DNA of 64,000 nucleotides from Clostridia bacterium (GTDB lineage: Bacteria; Bacillota; Clostridia; Christensenellales; Borkfalkiaceae): positions 77,374 through 141,373 of the forward strand of contig JAFVRR010000002.1 in the NCBI GenBank assembly GCA_017504165.1. The letters are read 5' to 3'. The notes below the pieces were generated by a model. The model saw only the letters and a program-made list of their open reading frames with translations. It made no database searches and was not told the DNA's origin. Each line of letters opens with the position of its first letter. Position 1 is the stretch's first letter. Made by a program: the position numbers and the translations under genes. Positions 24,483 through 32,111 of this stretch are shown here, one piece after another.

Positions 24483-24769
24483 TTTAGCCGAGTCCCTGCA
24501 AGGGATTCGGCAACTAAATAAATCCGCAAGCGGATTTGTGATATTTGTCTAACGACAAGTGATATCGCCTTACGGCGGTGAAATTTGCCTATCGGCAAGT
24601 TGTGGATTTATTTAATATAACTGCGAGAGAAAAATATAATAACCTGCTACGCAGAACCTTGAATTTGCTCTCGCAAATATAACGCAAGCCTTGTCTTGCA
24701 TATAACTTTTAGCCACAAGGCTAAAAATAAAACGACTGAAGTCGTTGGCGTTCGCTACGCTCGGCTAAA
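24483..24769. mobile_element. MITE-like non-coding element made of nested hairpins
   Basis: A 287-bp block ends in a 10-bp inverted repeat TTTAGCCGAG (24483-24492) / CTCGGCTAAA (24760-24769). Inside, TAAATAAATCC and GGATTTATTTA (24515-24525, 24606-24616) enclose small tetraloop hairpins joined by GTGATAT-like links: TCCG-CAAG-CGGA, TTGTC-TAAC-GACAA, CGCC-TTAC-GGCG and TTGCC-TATC-GGCAA. Further hairpins (TGCGAGAG/CTCTCGCA, GCAAG/CTTGC, TTTTAGCC/GGCTAAAA, CGACT/AGTCG) fill the right half. No transposase and no clear target duplication. Similar hairpin arrays are dispersed in other gut clostridia as far as I recall. It fills the gap between the phosphatase and reductase genes. Confidence 0.65.
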
Positions 24770-24807
24770 CTTATTAAAACTTAATTTTTTGTGGTAAAGA
24801 TAAAGCC

Positions 24808-24842
24808 CACCATATTTCGCTTTTTGCGAAGTATAGTGTGCT
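24808..24842 (-). terminator. possible terminator of the reductase operon
   Basis: Strands 24808-24820 and 24826-24840 pair imperfectly (TTCGC/GCGAA core, TAT/ATA, CAC/GTG) around TTTTT. On the minus strand the tail is only moderately T-rich (CTTTATCTTT). Confidence 0.4.
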
Positions 24843-24848
24843 ACACTT

Positions 24849-25805
24849 TTATTTTTTATCTTTTTTCCAAGCGTTATTAGACCAAGTTGACGGGTTAATT
24901 ACGCGTGGGTCAATACTCGAAAATTCCTTTCTTAATAAGTTTAATTGTTCTACGTTAAGTTTTTGAACTTGACTAATAAGTTCGCAGTTGTTTTCAACTT
25001 GTTCAATTCTTTGGCAACCTAAAACTACTGAACTAATGCCAGGTAGTGAAAGTACGAAAGACATTGCAAGTACTGCAGGGGACGTATTCCATTCACGGCA
25101 AATATCAAGGTATCTTTGAAGTGGTTTTTTGCAAAAACTCATACCTTCGTCAAGTTCTTCAGGTTTCATAAACACAAGCCCTTGCAAAAATACGCTACGC
25201 GCGTAAACGGTCATACCCGATTCGGCAAGCGCGTCTATACCGCCGTCTTCAATCTTGCCCCAATCGAATACGTTTATTGGTATTTGAACGGCGTCAAAGC
25301 CCGTTTTGGCAAGCATTTTATAGTCGTGGCGAGAGTATGCCGAAATGCCCGTTAAAGAGATTTTCCCTTGGTCTTTAAGGGTGAATAATGCATCGGTAAA
25401 AACTTTTGGGTTTTTCAAATATTCATCGGTGCTGTGCGCCATTAAAAGGTCAATTTTATCTATATTTAATCTTTTTATAGATGCGTCGGCGTGTTCTATT
25501 ATATTCTTTTTTAAATTTTCATCGGAAGAAAAGTCTAAAGGATGGCCGAATTTTGTAACTATAAGTGGTCTATCTTCCTTCTTTTTAGTTAAAAGCCATT
25601 CGCCGATAACGCTTTCGGAATCGCCGTAGTTATCTGCGGTGTCAAGTACGTTAACGCCAAGTTCAACCGCTTTATCTAAAAGTTTATAAGCGTAAGATTT
25701 TTCGGGTTTTTGGGTAAATTCGCCAAGCCCGTAGTTCATGCCAAGTTGTACCGTGCCAAGAGAGAAGGTGGAAATATTTAAACCTTTACTTTCTACGTAT
25801 TTCAT
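24849..25805 (-). CDS. aldo/keto reductase
   Basis: A 318-residue NADPH-dependent oxidoreductase of the AKR superfamily (TIM barrel). Visible are the N-terminal strand STFSLGTVQLGMNYG, the catalytic Asp/Tyr in NVLDTADNYGDSESVIGEWL (about 46-65), Lys in VTKFGHP, and His in LLMAHS. The late SSVVLGCQRIEQVENN segment is the coenzyme-binding part. The ATG at 25805 (MKYVESKG) is chosen because AAGGTG lies five bases before it, overlapping the SDR stop; an ATG at 25829 lies inside the SDR gene. Last gene of a three-gene operon; the sugar or aldehyde substrate is unknown. Confidence 0.88.
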   Translation of the reverse strand: MKYVESKGLNISTFSLGTVQLGMNYGLGEFTQKPEKSYAYKLLDKAVELGVNVLDTADNYGDSESVIGEWLLTKKKEDRPLIVTKFGHPLDFSSDENLKKNIIEHADASIKRLNIDKIDLLMAHSTDEYLKNPKVFTDALFTLKDQGKISLTGISAYSRHDYKMLAKTGFDAVQIPINVFDWGKIEDGGIDALAESGMTVYARSVFLQGLVFMKPEELDEGMSFCKKPLQRYLDICREWNTSPAVLAMSFVLSLPGISSVVLGCQRIEQVENNCELISQVQKLNVEQLNLLRKEFSSIDPRVINPSTWSNNAWKKDKK

Positions 25806-25813
25806 ATTGCACC

Positions 25814-26611
25814 TTACCAAATAGTCCAACCGCCGTCCATAACGAGCGTTTCGCCTGTAACGTAGTTAGACGCGTCTGACGCTAAAAATACTACTGGGCC
25901 TTTAATATCGTCTTCATTGGCAAAACAGCCAAGTGGACAGTTTTTAATGTACGTTTCGTAAAATTCTTTAGTGTTTGGGTTAGTTGCGATAGTAGGGTTA
26001 TAGCCACCTGGGGCAATTGCGTTAACCCTAATATTGTTTTTGCCGTATCTACCCGCCATATATTTAGTCATACCAATCATAGCCCATTTTTCAGTAGTGT
26101 AGTTAACCGCTTGGTCGCCCATACTTTCAGGGTAGAATGGGAAGTGTGGGCAGTCTATACCGCGCATTGAACTAATGTTAATGATATTGCCTTTATTTTG
26201 TTTAATCATTTGTTCAATTACTAGTTTAGAAAGGATAAGTTGACCGTTTAAGTTGGTACTAGCAGAATTTTGTAATTTTTCACGAGTAGCAGTAGATAAC
26301 GGCGTCATATTACTGCGGTCTACAGCGTTGTTTACTAAAATATCGATTTTGCCGTATTTTTTAATTACGTCGCTAACTAAATTTTCAATAGAACTATCGC
26401 TAGATAAGTCTAAACTAAGACCAATAGCGTCATAGCCTTGAGTTCTTAATTCTTTAGCGTATTCTTCGCATTTTTCGCCGTTTCTTGATGCGATAACTAC
26501 CGTTGCGCCCGCTTCGCATAAGCCAAGTGAAATGCTTGCGCCGTATAAGCCTTTACCGCCAGTTGCTATTGCAATTTTACCAGTTAAATCAAATAATTTT
26601 TTTACGTTCAT
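25814..26611 (-). CDS. short-chain dehydrogenase/reductase (SDR)
   Basis: A 265-residue classical SDR. It has the Rossmann entry TGGKGLYGASISLGL (17-31; the usual TGGxxGIG is altered to GGKGLYG), the NNA motif in DILVNNAVD, Ser in NIINISS, and the catalytic Tyr-xxx-Lys as YTTEKWA (Y at about 171). PGG and the C-terminal VTGETLVMDGGW complete the family pattern, typical of gluconate 5-dehydrogenase or 3-oxoacyl-ACP reductase types. AAGGAG lies before the ATG. With the aldo/keto reductase downstream it suggests oxidation and reduction of an uncommon sugar or polyol (inference). Confidence 0.9.
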   Translation of the reverse strand: MNVKKLFDLTGKIAIATGGKGLYGASISLGLCEAGATVVIASRNGEKCEEYAKELRTQGYDAIGLSLDLSSDSSIENLVSDVIKKYGKIDILVNNAVDRSNMTPLSTATREKLQNSASTNLNGQLILSKLVIEQMIKQNKGNIINISSMRGIDCPHFPFYPESMGDQAVNYTTEKWAMIGMTKYMAGRYGKNNIRVNAIAPGGYNPTIATNPNTKEFYETYIKNCPLGCFANEDDIKGPVVFLASDASNYVTGETLVMDGGWTIW

Positions 26612-26614
26612 AAT

Positions 26615-27553
26615 TTACTCCTTAATAAATTCGTATTCCGCTTTTCCCGTTTCGTTATCGTAAGAAAGCATATTGAATTTGAGGTTAGTTTTTTCCGCTA
26701 ACTTTTTCATAACGAGAGAAGTTGAGTATATAAAGTGTTTAGTCACTTGTCTACCCGTTTCTTTTAAATGCTTAACGGCAGGGCAGTAGTTAACTTTTAC
26801 CGTTAACTTGTTGCCGTCAAGTTTAGTTTCGATTGCATCTACTGATTTTTCTTTTAAATAAGTGTCTAAAATCTTATCTTCAACCGCTTTTAAACCTCTT
26901 TCGTTTATATCAATTATAGTTTTTTGATAAACGTTAGAAACGTAGTCGTCAAAATAATCTTCTAAAACGTCAACGCCGTAATTTTCCGCTAAATAATCAA
27001 TAGCCATATTTAAACTAGAGTGGAAGTCTTTATGGAAATATTCGTTGTCAGACGCCCTTCTATCCATAACTATCGTGTCGCTATCAATTATAACTCTACC
27101 ATCGAAAATTTTAGGGTCGTATATTAAGATTGAGCAAGACGCTTTGTCAACGCCGGTAAAGTTATATATGTATTTAAGCCCGATTTTTTCAACCGCTTTT
27201 CTATAATAGTCGCAATGTAAGCAATAGTCGGAGTAGGGTTTAACGCCAATTTCCTTTTGAAGTTCTAAAAGTCTACCTTTAGAAGGGCAACGATGCATTA
27301 CGCAATGGAAAAAACCGCGTTTTTCGTTTACGTACATAGTAAAGTCCGCCGCCTCTTCATTTAGCGAGCCCGCCCAATAAGTAAAGCAACCTTTTATTCC
27401 TTCTTTACTAATAAAATTAATAAGTGGAATACCTTTGCCGTCTGGCGTGAATAAATAATCCCAAAACTTTTCAACTTCTTTTTTGCCGTTTTTCTTTTCT
27501 AAAAAGGTAAAAAGTTCGCTATATGCGGGGATAAATTCCGTGCAAGAAATCAT
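26615..27553 (-). CDS. unknown protein with a conserved-looking Cys/His region
   Basis: I do not recognise this 312-residue protein with certainty. It is soluble, with no signal peptide. A Cys/His-containing stretch FFHCVMHRCPSKGRLLE (about 81-97) is followed by YSDYCLHCDYYRKAVEKIGLKY (about 107-128), a pattern that could bind metal or hold a catalytic Cys; it faintly recalls the L-2-amino-thiazoline-4-carboxylic acid hydrolase-like family. The C-terminal half has a beta-rich segment (VDAIETKLDGNKLTVKVNYCPAVKHLKETGR). It is the first gene of the operon with the SDR and aldo/keto reductase, three bases upstream of the SDR start, so it probably acts in the same pathway. Confidence 0.6.
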   Translation of the reverse strand: MISCTEFIPAYSELFTFLEKKNGKKEVEKFWDYLFTPDGKGIPLINFISKEGIKGCFTYWAGSLNEEAADFTMYVNEKRGFFHCVMHRCPSKGRLLELQKEIGVKPYSDYCLHCDYYRKAVEKIGLKYIYNFTGVDKASCSILIYDPKIFDGRVIIDSDTIVMDRRASDNEYFHKDFHSSLNMAIDYLAENYGVDVLEDYFDDYVSNVYQKTIIDINERGLKAVEDKILDTYLKEKSVDAIETKLDGNKLTVKVNYCPAVKHLKETGRQVTKHFIYSTSLVMKKLAEKTNLKFNMLSYDNETGKAEYEFIKE

Positions 27554-27592
27554 AAAAAACTCCTTTTATAGTTTTAAATTTTTATTAAAATA

Positions 27593-27621
27593 ATTATATC
27601 ACTAGTAAAAGATAAAAACAA
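27593..27621 (-). promoter_or_regulatory. promoter of the unknown-SDR-AKR operon
   Basis: On the minus strand TTGTTT (27621-27616), 17 bases and TATAAT (27598-27593). A 40-base leader contains AAAGGAG before the ATG at 27553. Confidence 0.6.
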
Positions 27622-27628
27622 TAAAAAA

Positions 27629-27660
27629 ATAGGACATATTTATCGATGAATATGTCCTGT
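27629..27660 (-). terminator. terminator of the ferritin-like gene
   Basis: A 10-bp perfect stem AGGACATATT (27631-27640) pairs with 27649-27658. On the minus strand it is followed by ATTTTTTTATTG. Confidence 0.8.
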
Positions 27661-27719
27661 TTTTAAAGTTGTAGAGTTGTAATAATTGTGCTATTATCTA
27701 TAAAGACAGTTTGACTACT

Positions 27720-29009
27720 TTATTTGCGTTTGCAGAAATTACAAAAGAAGTCAGTGCTAGTTGCCTCATTTTTTTTGCGCCCTACGCTCGTGTTATCAAT
27801 CGTTCTAGAGCGGAGTTCTTTTATAGGATTTGGGGCTACTTCAAAGCGATAATCTTTGCCGTAATTTTTAATATGGGTATCGATTACGATATGTGACGGT
27901 ACTATTTCTATAGTTGGGTTAATAATACTTTGGTATTGGAAAAAGTTCGCGTCACTAGGTAGTTCGTTTACGTTAACGTAATCTTCTAAAAGTCCTGTAA
28001 ACTGAACGGTAGTATCTAAAATTTCGCGTACGTATTCAATATTTTCGTGTAGAGAAATAGGGGCAGGGAAAGTTCCGTCGGGAATAACTTCGGTGTAATC
28101 TTTATTTTCGTATTTTTTCAAAAGTTCTACCGCTTTATGTAAATGACCTATTTCTATATCTAAATTCTCTTCCCATAACGCTTTAACGTAAGGGTCGGTT
28201 TCCGTTTCGTAGCAAGACCAATATAAATAACACTCACAATACTCGTGCCAAAGTAGCATTTCAAGCCAAGTTGCTTTAGAGTCCATTAAAGATTCGTATT
28301 GAGTCACGTGTTCTTCTTCGACGAGAGCTATTTCTTGGTATAGTTTCCTAGATAAATCGTTGGTTGCAAGGTTAGTTATATTCATATAGTAGTTCATCGT
28401 TTGTTGTTCAGCGGCTGTTATTATCATAGTGTTAAGAACAGTTTGCTTGTCGGCAGTTTTAGAGTTTATATTTCTCTTTACGTTGTCTTTATTAAACCGA
28501 TGATGAGATATCGTAGGTCTACCAGGCATTATTTCAGTGTATCTACCTACGAGTTTTTCGGCTTGCAAGCCTTGTTCCATTTCAAGTAAATTTGCATATC
28601 TGTACAAATGGTCAAAGTCTTCAAGTAAAGCAAAGTCTAATGCTTTTTTAACGTAGCAGTCGCATTCTTTTTTGGCAAGTTCAGCAGTCAAGTCTACGGC
28701 TAATTGTTCATAAGATATCGTATGTTCTAACGGACTTTCGTTCGCTGGCTTTAGAAGTGAAATTTTAAGTTGTTGTTGTTTTTCTATTGAACGAGTGACA
28801 CTTAATTCTCTTCGTAAGTCGTTATTAGTCGAATGTCTAGCAAACTGATGCGAAAACCAGTTCGCTTCAAATTCCGTTCCGTTCATAAGGATAATTCTAG
28901 TTTTTGTGTAAGGGTCTACTTCAAATTTGTTATAAGACTGTGGATATAGTTGTTTCCAATTTTGAAAACTGCTTAATATTGATAATGGTTTTTCTTTAAA
29001 TGGGTTCAT
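27720..29009 (-). CDS. ferritin-like superfamily protein, probable di-iron, function unknown
   Basis: A 429-residue, mostly helical cytoplasmic protein. Candidate metal-binding helices contain LLEDFDHLYRYANLLEME (about 139-156), ITAAEQQTMNYYMNI, LYQEIALVEEEHVTQYESL (two Glu with ExxH) and WEENLDIEIGHLHKAVELL (ExxH), the pattern of a ferritin or rubrerythrin-like four-helix bundle with two irons. The C-terminus ends in FFCNFCKRK, a possible CxxC metal site or redox pair. The N-terminal 80 residues and the stretch after about residue 330 lie outside the bundle. AAGGAGGC lies before the ATG. It is monocistronic. Role (oxygenase, oxidase or iron handling) cannot be told. Confidence 0.6.
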   Translation of the reverse strand: MNPFKEKPLSILSSFQNWKQLYPQSYNKFEVDPYTKTRIILMNGTEFEANWFSHQFARHSTNNDLRRELSVTRSIEKQQQLKISLLKPANESPLEHTISYEQLAVDLTAELAKKECDCYVKKALDFALLEDFDHLYRYANLLEMEQGLQAEKLVGRYTEIMPGRPTISHHRFNKDNVKRNINSKTADKQTVLNTMIITAAEQQTMNYYMNITNLATNDLSRKLYQEIALVEEEHVTQYESLMDSKATWLEMLLWHEYCECYLYWSCYETETDPYVKALWEENLDIEIGHLHKAVELLKKYENKDYTEVIPDGTFPAPISLHENIEYVREILDTTVQFTGLLEDYVNVNELPSDANFFQYQSIINPTIEIVPSHIVIDTHIKNYGKDYRFEVAPNPIKELRSRTIDNTSVGRKKNEATSTDFFCNFCKRK

Positions 29010-29115
29010 AACGCCTCCTTTTTAACTATCTAAATATAGTATGAAATTTAGATAAAAAAAGTTAATAATATAGGGCGTTATAAGTAAATTTTACAATTTT
29101 TAAAATGCAAAATAA

Positions 29116-29140
29116 AAGGCTTTCTACTATAGAAAGTCTT
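29116..29140 (-). terminator. hairpin, probable terminator
   Basis: Stem AAGGCTTTCTA (29116-29126) pairs with 29130-29140 with one G-T pair. On the minus strand it is followed by TTTATTTT. It lies between the small membrane protein gene and the ferritin-like gene. Confidence 0.6.
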
Positions 29141-29167
29141 ATTTAATATAAAAAATTTTTAAATAAA

Positions 29168-29193
29168 AACCTAAACCAGTTAAGGTTTAGGTT
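29168..29193 (-). terminator. terminator of the small membrane protein gene
   Basis: A 10-bp stem AACCTAAACC (29168-29177) pairs with 29184-29193. The minus-strand tail is TTTTATTTAAAAATTTTT. Confidence 0.75.
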
Positions 29194-29202
29194 GATTTTT
29201 GT

Positions 29203-29685
29203 TTAATAAAGAATTAAAACGAACGCAATTGCTAAAATAAAGGCGATTAGTACCGTTACTATAAAAGTAACCGCTCCAATTATAATTTTATAAAGTGGAG
29301 ATTTAGTTTTTTTCATTAAAATTAAAGAAGTGAAAAACGCAAGCGCGCCTAACGCACCGCCAATTGCTCCGCCAATAACAGGGAAAATTAAACATAGCGT
29401 AGGGGAGTTGCCCCAAGTCAATATAAAAATAAAAGGGAGCAAAGCAAGAATGAATTCGTATATTTTTGGCTTTTCACACAAGACAATAGTTTCGCCTTCA
29501 ATTTGTAACGTTGCGCCAGTAAGAAAATTGCCTTTTAAAATAGCGGATTTACCGTCGACAATAAAGTCTTTTTTAGTTAAGCGCTTAGCAAAATTGCCGT
29601 TAACAAAGATGCTTTTTTTCCCCGACCAAAAGTTTTCATCGTAAACGATATTGCCGTAAGTAGGGTGAGTAACGTAAGATTTCAT
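29203..29685 (-). CDS. small membrane protein, unknown
   Basis: A 160-residue protein not assigned to a family. The first ~70 residues are a soluble beta-rich part (MKSYVTHPTYGNIVYDENFWSGKK), followed by three hydrophobic segments (about 76-92, 95-120 with a glycine-rich GGAIGGALGAL, and 134-159). AGGAG lies before the ATG. It has its own terminator and no operon partner. Confidence 0.6.
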   Translation of the reverse strand: MKSYVTHPTYGNIVYDENFWSGKKSIFVNGNFAKRLTKKDFIVDGKSAILKGNFLTGATLQIEGETIVLCEKPKIYEFILALLPFIFILTWGNSPTLCLIFPVIGGAIGGALGALAFFTSLILMKKTKSPLYKIIIGAVTFIVTVLIAFILAIAFVLILY

Positions 29686-29895
29686 TTCAATTTCTCCTTT
29701 GTGGGTTATTGGCCTTTAATAGAACCTAATTTAATATTAGCATACGATAAAAGATATGTCAATAGCGATTTTAGTTTGAAATGACCTTGCCGTCGATTTT
29801 AACTATTTCTAATATTTAGTTTAATTAACTGATATTTGACGTACGATTTTTGTCATAATTTTTTAATATTTTTGCTAAAATTTTAAAAACTGATA

Positions 29896-29924
29896 TTGAC
29901 AAATAATCTATAGATTTGATAAAC
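29896..29924 (+). promoter_or_regulatory. promoter of the SPFH gene
   Basis: TTGACA (29896-29901) is followed by about 17-18 bases and ATAAAC/TAAACT near 29919-29925. AAGGAGG (29932-29938) is close behind, so the leader is very short. Confidence 0.55.
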
Positions 29925-29948
29925 TTATATCAAGGAGGATTATTTTTT

Positions 29949-30896
29949 ATGTTTTGGATTCCTATATTAATAATTGTAGTGATAATACTTATAGTAGGTA
30001 TAAAAATTGTTCCGCAAGCAACGGAATACGTGATTGAAAGGCTTGGTAAGTATAACAAGACTTGGAGTGCGGGTATTCACTTTTTAATTCCTATTATCGA
30101 TAGAATTTCTAAAAAGGTTACTTTAAAAGAACAATTTTTAGACTCGCCACCACAACCTGTTATAACTAAAGATAACGTTACTATGCAAATTGATACGGTA
30201 GTATTCTTTAGGGTTTTTGATTCTAACCTTTATACTTACGGCGCGGTAAATCCAATAAGCGCGCTTGAAAATTTAACGGCAACAACGCTTAGAAATATCG
30301 TTGGCGAATTAGAACTTGACGATACTTTAACCTCGCGCGATACGATTAACGGTAAAATGACGAATATTTTAGATTCGGCAACCGACCAATGGGGTATTAA
30401 GGTAAACCGCGTAGAATTAAAGAACATTATTCCACCAACTGAAATTCAAAACGCCATGGAAAAACAAATGAAAGCGGAACGCGATAGGCGTGAAACTTTA
30501 CTTGAGGCGGAAGGTCATAGGGCTGCGGTTATTACTAGGGCGGAAGGTGATAAGCAAGCAATGGTTTTACAAGCGGAAGGTGAACGCGATGCTAGAATTG
30601 CGCGCGCGGAAGGTGAGGCTAAGGCTATATTACTTGCAAAAGAAGCGGAAGCCGCAGGCTTAAAAGCGTTAAAAGAAGTCAACCCAACACAAGCGTTATT
30701 AGAACTTAAAAAATACGAAGCGCTTATAGAAATGTCTAACGGCGTTGCGTCAAAAATTATCGTTCCGACCGATGCGGTTAATATGACTAAAAATAACGTA
30801 ATATTTTCAGAAACGGCGGGAATAGGTGACGTTACTAGTCCTGCTAAAAAAGCAGATCCGCCTGTTAAAGAAGACGTTTGTTGTGACGATAATTAA
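29949..30896 (+). CDS. SPFH/band 7 (stomatin-like) membrane protein
   Basis: A 315-residue protein with one N-terminal membrane helix (1-20) and a band 7 domain: VPQATEYVIERLGKYNKTWSAGIHFLIPIIDRI (about 21-53), then the DNVTMQIDTVVFFRV strand and the PTEIQNAMEKQMKAERDRRETLLEAEGHRAA coiled-coil region (about 170-240) rich in AEGE repeats. Such proteins form membrane scaffolds and often regulate proteases or membrane order. The NfeD partner gene is not adjacent. The ATG at 29949 has AAGGAGG ten bases before it; an upstream TTG (29916) is unlikely. The C-terminus ends in CCDDN. Confidence 0.92.
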   Translation: MFWIPILIIVVIILIVGIKIVPQATEYVIERLGKYNKTWSAGIHFLIPIIDRISKKVTLKEQFLDSPPQPVITKDNVTMQIDTVVFFRVFDSNLYTYGAVNPISALENLTATTLRNIVGELELDDTLTSRDTINGKMTNILDSATDQWGIKVNRVELKNIIPPTEIQNAMEKQMKAERDRRETLLEAEGHRAAVITRAEGDKQAMVLQAEGERDARIARAEGEAKAILLAKEAEAAGLKALKEVNPTQALLELKKYEALIEMSNGVASKIIVPTDAVNMTKNNVIFSETAGIGDVTSPAKKADPPVKEDVCCDDN

Positions 30897-30910
30897 TAGA
30901 AAAAACAAAT

Positions 30911-30943
30911 AAAAGAACGGTTACTTAACCGTTCTTTTTTTGA
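30911..30943. terminator. bidirectional terminator
   Basis: A 13-bp stem AAAAGAACGGTTA (30911-30923) pairs with 30926-30938 and is followed by TTT on the plus strand; A-rich flanks serve the convergent AraC gene. Confidence 0.85.
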
Positions 30944-30956
30944 TTTTAAAAGTATT

Positions 30957-31847
30957 TTATTTTTTTATAATTGTTTCTCTATACGTTAATGGGGACATAT
31001 TGTAAAAGGCTTTAAAGGAACGACTAAAATTATAAGCGCTAGAATAGCCCAAAATTTCAGAAATTTTTACTACCGTTTCGCCTTCTTCTAGTAAATATTT
31101 TGCCTTTTTCATTTTTTTGTTTAGGATATATTCTTGTAACGTTTGATTAGTGTGCTTTTTGAATAGTTTATAAACATAGTTATAAGAATATCCAAAATGA
31201 TTAGAAACCTCTTGCAAATTGTGAATTTCTAAATAGTGTTTGTCAATGTAGTGAAGTAGTCTTGGTACTAAATTTTCTCTCTCTTCGTCTAACTTATCTT
31301 CTTCATTTGTTTTTGCGGTTAACAAAGTTAAAACTATAGTAGATATAAGAGCGTCTAGTTGGAATTTAGTATATTCTTTATCTATATCGTGTACTTCATT
31401 TAATATTTTCGTAAACACGTCGCCAATTTTACAGTTTTTCACTTGTCTATTGTTAGGATCTCTATATTTAGCGATAATATCGTTTAAAAGTGGCTTGAAT
31501 TGCGATTTGTTTTTAAAGTCAAACGCCACCGTTATAAACCTGCAATGAGTGCTACTGTTTAAGTGGTGTATATCATTTCTTAAAGAAACGTATAAATCGT
31601 TTTGATTTACAACGTCTTTTACGTTGTCTGTAAAAGAATCCATTTGGTTATATGCGACGTAAGTTATTTCTACGTCGCATTCTTGCTTATGTGGGCTAAT
31701 TCTAAAATTATGCAAGTAAAAAGAATCGGTTACTTGCACGATGGTGTAATTAGGGGTTTTGAAACAGCCGTTAAGTTTGCCGTTAGAGTCGTTAAAGACT
31801 TTATTTTGATATATGACAGAGTAATCTGTTAAACGTGTATCTTTCAT
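30957..31847 (-). CDS. AraC-family transcriptional regulator of the glycan locus
   Basis: A 296-residue regulator. The N-terminal ~190 residues form a sensor region; the last ~100 are the double helix-turn-helix: LQEVSNHFGYSYNYVYKLFKKHTNQTLQEYILNKKMKKAKYLLEEG and VVKISEILGYSSAYNFSRSFKAFYNMSPLTYR, ending normally for the family. It is divergent from the sugar ABC transporter and glycan-use genes, so it very likely activates them in response to a sugar. The ATG at 31847 (MKDTRLTD) is preferred over an in-frame ATG 12 codons upstream because a strong promoter lies between them. The message would be leaderless. Confidence 0.88.
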   Translation of the reverse strand: MKDTRLTDYSVIYQNKVFNDSNGKLNGCFKTPNYTIVQVTDSFYLHNFRISPHKQECDVEITYVAYNQMDSFTDNVKDVVNQNDLYVSLRNDIHHLNSSTHCRFITVAFDFKNKSQFKPLLNDIIAKYRDPNNRQVKNCKIGDVFTKILNEVHDIDKEYTKFQLDALISTIVLTLLTAKTNEEDKLDEERENLVPRLLHYIDKHYLEIHNLQEVSNHFGYSYNYVYKLFKKHTNQTLQEYILNKKMKKAKYLLEEGETVVKISEILGYSSAYNFSRSFKAFYNMSPLTYRETIIKK

Positions 31848-31854
31848 AAAAATT

Positions 31855-31883
31855 ATTATAGCATATAATTTTAAAAATGTCAT
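31855..31883 (-). promoter_or_regulatory. promoter of the AraC gene, leaderless
   Basis: On the minus strand ATGACA (31883-31878), 17 bases and TATAAT (31860-31855), then seven bases (AATTTTT) and the ATG. No Shine-Dalgarno is possible on the message. Confidence 0.7.
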
Positions 31884-32111
31884 ATCATTTTACCAACTGT
31901 ATGAAAAAAGATATTATTATTTAATTATTATGATATTGAATAAAAGGGGCGGTGGTTATACAATCTAATTACTAGACTGGGTTTTTATCAGTATGACTAG
32001 TAAAGTAAAAGGGTTTATATTCTATATAAAAAACTCAATAAAGATATTAAGATGAAGTTGGTTTATCTAAGCCTTTCATTTAATAATATAAAAACATATT
32101 GGAGGAATAAT

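Noticed and set aside
24431..24598. 56-codon upstream extension of the phosphatase frame
   Set aside because: It reads through the hairpin element; the family starts at MVKILFIRHG and a promoter lies just before it.
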